Shown: positions 56,835 to 64,000 of the stretch, piece by piece
Position numbering within the stretch: the stretch's first letter is position 1
Layout: each line of letters begins with the position of its first letter
Origin: Nageia nagi
Taxonomy: Eukaryota; Pinophyta
Direction of reading: 5' to 3'
Assembly: GCA_050084985.1 (NCBI GenBank)
Contig: JBITNC010000002.1
Location: forward strand, 31,806,001-31,870,000
Length of the DNA: 64,000 bases
Notes under the pieces: model-generated
Told to the model about the DNA's origin: nothing
Database searches by the model: none
Seen by the model: the letters and a program-made list of their open reading frames with translations, nothing else
Position numbers and translations under genes: made by a program

Positions 56835-57335
56835 TGAAAGAATTGAACTATAATATGAATAACTCTAAACTCCCAAGATCATATGAAAGCTCACAATACA
56901 CATCTAACAAACTCACAAAGCAATCTCATAAAGATAACACAAGATGTAAGTGGTTCCTCCAACTAGGAGTACATCCACTAACTAGATCTTTACTTCAATT
57001 ACAAATATAACTCTCTTACAATCCTCCTAATCTCAACTCCTAAGCACTATCCTATAGCATAACTTTACTCTACACTTGGTGTGTGATCACAAAAAGGGAG
57101 ATTTTTATTTATAGGCCAAAATCCCTCTTTGGATCACCCTTTTATCCAATGTACAAAAGCATGACATGCACATCCTTTTACCCAAGGGGCATGCTTATGA
57201 CATGGAGTGTAGGACAAGTAACATTATCATATTCACTTAAATACTTAAGGTATCAAATGATACCCTTCAGTATTAGTGAACTTACATAGAATATTATTAC
57301 ATAACCTTTACAATAATGCATTATACATTCTAATA
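56835..57335 (-). repeat. 5' LTR of the outer copia
   Basis: Plus-strand TGAAAGAATTG...CATTCTAATA, 501 bp. The terminal CA has changed to TA. Confidence 0.9.
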
Positions 57336-57700
57336 AAATATACCCTATTGCTTTTAATTACATAACTTCCCAAATATTGCATTCCATGAAACTATTTCTG
57401 CATCATGTTGTCAAACAATTCCTGGGCCTTATGTAATCTTCGACATTTTTTCATACATGTATATTAGGGCACTCAAAATAATGTTCCTTGCAATAATATT
57501 AGAGATAAACTTGGTTATAATATGGTAATCACTACATACACTAAGATTCTTCATAACTATAATATTCAGTCTCAATAATTTATCTAATTTTTCATAGATC
57601 TCATGTGTTTTTCCATGGGATATGTCTCCTAAAAGCAATTTTTCATCGAGCTCATGTGTTTTTCCATGGGATAGATCTCATGTGTTTCAAAAAAATTCAT
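57336..57700. repeat. Right part of the repeat unit interrupted by the outer copia
   Basis: 57341-57560 is homologous to 43718-43930. Then a short tandem repeat follows, with CTCATGTGTTTTTCCATGGGATA at 57600 and 57650 and a third partial copy. Confidence 0.7.
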
Positions 57701-57856
57701 AGATCTTATTCAATTTATATTGGTAATATTTTTCCCCTTATCATATATGAAAAACTTACTTTGTTTATCTATTGATTGTGCATTTGTTCTAGTTGTTGTG
57801 GTAGAATGACGAAGGGTAAGAAGTGGAAAAATAAATTAAGATTACATGTCTAATAA

Positions 57857-60800
57857 ATGCATGATTTAGGGGTTTTTTCTCACATTGACTTATCATGGAG
57901 TGAGGTTTGTGTGACTGGAAGTAATAACATAGATAAGGTAGCAAATATACCTCTTTATAGATTGGAAGACTTCATAAAAGGTGAAGAAAATAATCCATTG
58001 GCAAATTGCACATTCATGCAACAAAGAAAAATTAATTACTTGAATCCATGAAAGGAACATGCATTATGCACTTCATTGATGTAAGTGTTATTTAGTGCTC
58101 TAATGTTATTTTTTCATTGTGTAAAGGAATAGAAATATATATTTCAATATATGAACTATTCAATTATTGTGTACTTTTAGGTATTAGTGCTCATATGGTC
58201 ATGAAGATAAAAGGATAGCCCCTCCTCCAACAAAAAGGAAGAGGTATGTTATCCAACATAGAGGATGCAGGTGTCATTTTCTTGTACATGTATATGAATG
58301 CAAACCTAAAGTTGTATTCATAACATATAATAGTTTTAATCATGTGGATTCAAATGGAATTTCTTATCATGGACTTAATGACCCATTAGGAGAGGGGAGG
58401 TCAAAGCTTGCACCGCATTTATCAGTGCATTTGTTATCTCATATTGAGGGGTTATTATCTGTAGGTGTGTCTATTGACAAAATTATTGATGAGAGGTACT
58501 TGAAGGATTATTTTGGTGACTTACTAATAGGTAGAGATACATGTATCATGAGAAAAGATGTGATAAATTTACAATGTAAGCTAAAAAGAATCACCATAGA
58601 AAAAGATGATAACAATACAATAAGTGTACATAAATGGTATGAAGAACAAAAGGAGAGTTTCTTTATTTATCATGGGCTAGATGAGGAGATTGGAAAAATA
58701 TTTCTTAGCATTCAAGATCCCTAGAAGTTGTAGAATATGGTTAAGTTATCACATAATAGTGTTATCGCAATGGACACAACATCTAGTGTTACCAAATATA
58801 AGGTAAGTTTAGAAAATATATTTATTTTGTACTTGCAATTTGACCAATTCTTGCATTCTAAATTTATCTATTATCAATTGTAGTTACAACCAAACACATT
58901 GCTTATTTTTCATGATAAAGAGTGTGGTTTTCCAGTTGCATGGTTATTTTCTCATCAAAATCAAAAAGAGGATATACAAGAATAGCTGCAAATATTACAT
59001 GATTGATGTAAATAATTTCAACTTGATTGAAAGGTGAATGCCTTCATGATGGATGATTTGTAAGCTGAAATAGAAGTAATAAGGTTTGATTCATGAAGTT
59101 TAGTTAAAATTATTGATTCTTTTTTAGCATATTTTAGTTCATAGTTCCATAAAATATTTTTGAATGTATGAAATAGGAGGGTGTTCAACTACAAGCAACT
59201 GCTCTATTTATGGCATGTATGTAGAAATTGACTGAAAAATGTCTAAACACATGTATGTTTCAAACATGTGCATGGTATAATTTTCTTCATGTTGGGACAA
59301 CTTATGCATACCATATGGAAGACATACTAAGTAAACATAATTATCAGTGATTTCTTCAAAGAGTTAGAGGGGAGACAAAGTTCTTAGTCTACTTATGTTG
59401 ATAATGGGTTGCCAATGATAAGATTAGTAAGTAATTAGATTACTTTTAATATAAATGGAGAATATTATTTCCTTAGACCTTATATGGAACACAAAAAGCT
59501 TGTACCCTTTTATCATCCTCAATCTAAGTACATCCAAGTGTCTTTTTGATTCTTCGCTCAAGATATCAAATTATTTGTAGTCCTCATTCACTAGACACTA
59601 AAGGTATCAAATTATTTATAGCCCTTATTCACTAGACCACCATGGATGGTTGACAGTATGCTCACACAAAAAGGTTATGCTTTTATGTCTTCTATAGCCA
59701 CATGGATGAAGAGTTTTTGTAATTTCCCACATGCAAATTAGGAAACCAATTTTGCCATCAAATCTTACTATGAATTCATAAAGCTTCAATTTTTTGGTGA
59801 AAATACAAAGAGGAGTGGGAGGACGTAGGATTGGAGCATCCACAAATTGTTCAACCATGTGTTACCATTATACAAACACAAGGATTACCCGATGCCTTTT
59901 GATTTTTGGGACTACCACAATAAAGATAAGAAATTTGAAACTTCTCTAGAGAAATATAAAAGAATTCTTGATTCTGATTACCATCATCATGAAATAGATC
60001 CTAATGTCTATTAGGTGTAGAATCAATCAAACATATAATGTAAATATCGAGTTATAAATTGTGGTGAATTTCTTTTTATGTGTGATTGTCCTTGTGCCTT
60101 AAAAGATAATATTTGCAAACATGCCTTGAAGATTAAAAGACTACATGAAAATGGATGGCCTGGTGAATCTACATTTGATTTAAATTAGTTGCCTATTGAA
60201 TCTACCATTGAGTTTCTTGTTAAGTCTATATTTGATTTAAATGAGTTGCCTACATATGATTCTATGTCACCTACAATTGATTTTGTGATACCTCTAGATG
60301 CACATGTCTTAAATGACTTGATTGGAATGGACCTTCAATAATTATCTCTTGTTGAGAATGTCATGGAATCTGATTCTATACCTATACAATCATCTCTTGT
60401 TGAAATTTTGCCTTGGAAACACCAGTTGTAGGGTTCCATTAAGAATTTAGTGGGAAATGCCTTGCAAAAAAAAATTTAAGCTCAAAGAGTTATAGATATT
60501 ATTTCAAATATAAATATTTAAGATAAAACACCATCAACTCCCCATCAGTTTCCACTTGATCTTGACCAAAGTTTAAGAAGGAAAAGAAGTTAGATTTCTG
60601 TAAAGGGTAAGAAAAAGGGTAAAGCATCAAAAGCATCATGTTCTTATAGTAGAAGAAATGATCATATAATTGACCATTCAAATGTATCTACACAAGTTGG
60701 AGGTGGTAATTTACTATTTGTATTTATACTTTTATCATTATTGTTGGTACATTAATGTTTAGACTTATATATCTATTATGCTTTTGTGTTGTAGATAATG

Positions 60801-60879
60801 ATACAACACACAAGTGTGCTCATAGGATTTCATTTGTAGGGGAATGCTCCAATAGAAATAATCACCATCAACAATTTTA
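57857..60879 (+). pseudogene. Mutator-like (MULE) transposase gene with introns and SWIM zinc finger; decayed
   Basis: Exon 1 at 57857-58080 ends at GT AAGT. Exon 2 begins after AG at 58180 (CSYGHEDKR...KRKR, then VHVYECKPKVVFITYNSFNH) and runs to 58802. It includes a VIAMDTTS motif with the likely first catalytic Asp (about 58770). Exon 3 starts at 58884 with LLIFHDKECGFPVAWLFSHQ, a MULE transposase core motif. FMMDDL follows near 59045, and the SWIM finger CDCPCALKDNICKH is at about 60082-60123. A Lys-rich tail and last exon (60794-60879) follow. Stops at 58049, 58183, 58984 and others fall at probable Trp or Gln codons. The family is related to FAR1/MULE proteins. It lies between palindrome arrays at 43095-43570 and 61365-61802. 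Confidence 0.8.
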
Positions 60880-61364
60880 ATTTTTTATATTGAATTTCTC
60901 ATAAGGTAACTTGGGTTGTAAATTAATCAAGTTATTCCTTCTATTTCATGTTTTATCTTTTGTAAGTATTGAGTAGTATCCATGGGTGTAGGCCTACAAA
61001 GACAAAGTGCTTGGAAGAGTATGCAGCATGCTAAGACTAATTTTGAACACTTCCCCTCCTCTTTTATAGCAAAATTATTAATGTTCATTATTGAATGATA
61101 GTAGTTCTCATAGTGAAGGCAACATGATGTTTTTGGAGCCATTCTATTCAATCAATTTTTTATCAAATGCTATAATTGAAACAATTTTTTATGCAATGTA
61201 AATCCATATTTTGTAATCACTATAATGTAATATTATTATACATTCTTATGTGACCTACAAAAACCAAGCAGCTCAAAAAAATACTCATTACAAATAGTGA
61301 CTTCAAGGTAGGTAGTGAATTTATATTCCTATGCAGATTATGTGTCATACTACAAGATTTTTAA
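60880..61364. other. AT-rich sequence downstream of the MULE gene
   Basis: No gene recognised. It is the interval between the transposase gene and the palindrome array. Confidence 0.45.
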
Positions 61365-61802
61365 ATCATATAGTAAATGTCTGGCATTTACTACAACTCC
61401 ATATAGTAAACACTTGGTGCTTCCTAAAAGGTTTTTAAAACTCCATATAGTAAACATTAGGTGTTTACTACTATGTTTTGGAGATGTAAACAATCATATA
61501 ATAAATGCCTTGCATTTACAACTCATACAGTAGACACCTAGCATTTACTACAAGATTTTTTAAACTCCATACAGTAAATGCTAGGTTTTTACTACTACAT
61601 TTTGGAGATATAAATAATTATACAATAAATTCCTTGCATTTACTACAACTCATATAGTAAACACCTAGCATTTACTACAAGATTTTTTAAACTCCATATA
61701 GTAAATGCCAGGTGTTTACTACCAGATTTAGAGTAAACATATTGCATTAACTACATTTTGGAGATGTAAACAATCATACAGTAAATTTCTTGCATTTACT
61801 AT
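61365..61802. repeat. Array of short palindromes (GTAAAYRCC type), fourth array
   Basis: About ten units such as TAGTAAATGCCAGGTGTTTA and TAGTAAACACCTAGCATTTA. They sit in a higher-order repeat with the spacers CTACAAGATTTTTTAAACTCC and CATTTTGGAGATGTAAACAA. The core palindrome is the same as in the other arrays but the spacers differ. Confidence 0.85.
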
Positions 61803-63251
61803 GGGATCCATATCACTCAACATAGGTTCCATTCCTTTGGAGCTCCATAATTTGGTAGCACTCCATGTTATAACAAAGCTTTCTTAATATAGCTCTTGTC
61901 AAGTTCAATATACCAAAATACAATAAATAACATTTTTTTTGTAGAAACTATATCCAATGATAGTGTTCTTCCAAGTTTGGATTTAATATCATTGAATCAA
62001 GATCAAAATTTTATTTTTTTTCATTTCCTTTAAATAATAATATTCATCTTATCTCAATATAAATATTTAATGCTTATTTATATGATCAATTTTGTTTTGT
62101 AATCTTGTTTCAACATGACAATCTATATTGCTAAAAAAATTCAATTATTGATTACCATATAAACATACAAAAATAATCTTTTGTGATGGATATATTATGT
62201 GATATTCCTAATATGAATGAATTGATCATATTCATCAAAATAACAAGCATGTTTATACAACATTATGCACTAATGCACATGTAGTACAAACTACAATAAA
62301 TAGCTCACAATAGGCCATATTTAATAATAAGATTTAACATTGAGTCCATAAAAAATTTAACTATGCAACATTGATCTAGCATCAAGTAACCATTTGGATA
62401 AAGTCATACTTACATCATAACTACTATAATTAATCCATAAACATATGTGATTTGAATCTCATAAAGGGATAAACCTATATTTAAAGTTTTTCCATTACAT
62501 AATTGTTCCTTTCTAAAAATACATAAAACCATATATGTATATATACTATTTTCATTTTTCAGTCAAAAAGATTTACACAAATCACTTAGCAATTGCCATC
62601 TCTAGTGTCCCCCTTAATCCAAGAGAACTTATGGTGCAAATATTATTTTCTACACACATAAGCAAGGATCCATTAGATGTAGAATCATTAACCGATTATT
62701 ATTTGATGAAGGCTTATACAAACATAGGAAACTTAAACTATGATTAACATAAGATAGATATTCCATAATACAAGCTTATTACCATCCAATAAATAATGCA
62801 ATCATATTGTATTTTTGTATTGAACCATTAAAAATACAATCCACAAGTTTTAAAGTCAATGTCAACATATCCAGAATCTGTTGAGATATAAATCCAATGT
62901 ATCCAAATATAAATTCAATGAATCCACAACATTCAGATATATAAAAAAATACATGTATCCAAAATTACATGTATCCAAAGTAGATGTATCTAAAATTTAT
63001 ACATATATCTAAATGCATACCAAAATTGTATACATATATCAAAAATCTATGCATGTTAAAAACCCCATGCTTCTTAATAACCACCATGGCCAATATTTCA
63101 TTATCAATCCTACACATCACATAGCATTGTTAAGATCATTTAAAAAGGAGAAGTATAATTTATAACTCATAGAATTTTACTAAAATATATAGCAATAAAA
63201 ACCTTCTACAACCCATCTAACTCCTTACACTTTTAGTTCTATCACCACCCA
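61803..63251. other. AT-rich sequence without recognisable genes
   Basis: Nothing coding supported. At 62890-63030 the phrase ATGTATCCAAA and close variants recur several times. Confidence 0.45.
62890..63030. repeat. Short dispersed repeat of ATGTATCCAAA
   Basis: AATGTATCCAAATATAA, ACATGTATCCAAAATT, ACATGTATCCAAAGTA and GATGTATCTAAAATT follow at 16-50 bp spacing. Simple-sequence origin is likely. Confidence 0.6.
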
Positions 63252-63955
63252 AACGAAGTATTTAGAGTTCAAGATCCTTAACCTTGATAAGGATGTTTCC
63301 AAGATGATCTCTTAATCTATATTTCTCTTTGGTCAATGTTTGTATTTCCTCTTTTTCTAATTTCAATTCAGCTTCAATATTTTGGACTTGCTCCTTCTTC
63401 TCCTTAAAGAGTTGAAACAGATTCTAAAAATGTGCTAGAATGCAATGTTGTAATTCATCTAAACATATATGATCTAAATTATACTAAGTAGTGACAGAAA
63501 TATTATTTGATGATCTATTCCTAGAAGAGGATGCTTCTACCTTCTTATACATCTACATATATTTGTGCAATCAAGAAAAAATAGTTCCAAATATACATGG
63601 ATATTTTGCACAATGCTAAAAATTTATACTTATCACCAAGTCCAAAAAAATATGCTACTCCAAAATGGTTTCAATGATTTTTTTGTCTTGTATGTTACGA
63701 AGATAAAACTATTATGAAGGCAATTGGCCTAACCACACATTATTAGCCCCATGCTAAAACATTCTAAAATGTAATGAGGTTTGTGCTCACTACAATAAGG
63801 AAGTTTTAGCATCAGGGTAATGATGTTTTTTCTCACCCAATTACCTTTGTAGATCTCAAATATTTGTTAAATCTCTCATTACCCATTACAAACCATGAAC
63901 CTTGAAGATTTTCAACTAACCACTCTTCTTGTTGTGACATCCCTGATAGACCTGT
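63252..63955 (-). pseudogene. Possible two-exon fragment ending in a coiled coil (unknown gene), running in from the right
   Basis: On the minus strand a block near 63950-63838 reads MSQQEEWLVENLQGSWFVMG and ends at AAAG|GTAATT, a good donor. A second block, after an acceptor-like TATAAGAAG near 63545, reads EASSSRNRSSNNISV and, past two stops, LFKEKKEQVQNIEAELKLEK. It goes on through heptad-like text to a stop at about 63252. Coiled-coil C-termini of this kind are common in plant transposon-associated proteins, but the family is not identified. The gene would start beyond the window. Confidence 0.4.
63788..63830. mobile_element. Possible CACTA transposon terminus
   Basis: CACTACAATAAGGAAGTTTT followed by AGCATCAGGG resembles the conserved end of plant CACTA elements (CACTACAAGAAA...TTTAGC). 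If real, the element extends past the right edge. The partner end and 3-bp duplication cannot be seen. It lies in the putative intron of the fragment at 63252-63955. Confidence 0.3.
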
Positions 63956-64000
63956 ATGCAAAATAGATCTATAGAAGAAACTATAGACCATGTTACTTAC

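Larger units (their letters stand above)
44038..57335 (-). mobile_element. Outer Ty1/copia retrotransposon, minus strand, with a nested copia insertion
   Basis: LTRs at 44038-44525 (3') and 56835-57335 (5') share about 93% of positions by eye (roughly 35 differences plus a 13-bp indel). A tRNA-Met-type primer site follows the 5' LTR and the polypurine tract AAGTGGGAG precedes the 3' LTR. Gag, protease, integrase, RT and RNase H remains occur in copia order (integrase before RT) on the minus strand. Without the nested element it is about 8.35 kb. The flanking bases (GAATA at 44033-44037 and AAATA at 57336-57340) are compatible with a decayed duplication. All coding parts have many stops. Confidence 0.9.

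Overview
This is a strongly AT-rich stretch (about 70% A+T by eye) of a plant nuclear genome, most likely a seed plant with a large, heavily methylated, repeat-filled genome. The evidence is layered LTR retrotransposons of both plant superfamilies, a Ty3/gypsy element of the Tat lineage, a Mutator-like (MULE) transposase with a SWIM zinc finger, and a plant mobile domain. I see no intact host gene, no rRNA or tRNA, and no bacterial-type operon. The species cannot be fixed from the sequence. Nearly every reading frame is broken, and very often the stop sits where a Trp, Gln or Arg codon is expected, as C-to-T or G-to-A decay of methylated DNA would produce.

Layout. 1-1637: unassigned flank. 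1638-13408: two long direct repeats (left 1638-6811, right 10216-13408) around a 3.4 kb interior with a decayed acidic reading frame. They look like ~3.2 kb LTRs of a large non-autonomous (LARD-like) element. Each repeat carries seven imperfect hairpins and a small conserved ORF, and the left copy is split at its seventh hairpin by a 2.05 kb non-coding LTR element (2762-4816, minus strand). 13409-18536: AT-rich non-coding DNA with a palindrome array at 15180-15850. 18537-22999: coding debris, including an antisense Pro-rich exon and a multi-exon gene with tandemly duplicated exons. A 17.7 kb Tat-type gypsy element (23006-40691) is inserted into this gene with a perfect GATAT target duplication, and the gene resumes at 40692.

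The gypsy element has 819 and 834 bp LTRs, a leader with repeats, a gag with a long coiled-coil extension, protease, reverse transcriptase, two RNase H domains and integrase. It also has a sense-strand extra ORF of unknown family (33640-34851), a 3x145 bp tandem repeat, an antisense plant-mobile-domain gene (38797-36753), 20-bp repeat arrays near both ends and in the LTRs, and a strong hairpin running into its polypurine tract.

41200-44037: ~205 bp tandem repeats, more palindrome arrays and short tandem repeats. 44038-57335: a Ty1/copia element on the minus strand, with a second copia element (46517-51461) nested in its reverse transcriptase, same orientation, CATGG target duplication. 57336-60879: the repeat unit interrupted by the outer copia, then a decayed intron-containing MULE transposase gene (+), followed by another palindrome array (61365-61802). 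61803-64000: AT-rich DNA, a possible minus-strand coiled-coil exon pair and a possible CACTA transposon terminus.

The best candidates for something undescribed are the seven-hairpin array in the long direct repeats, the CpG-decayed palindrome arrays, the 20-bp motif array and PPT hairpin of the gypsy element, and its unknown sense ORF paired with an antisense plant-mobile-domain gene.
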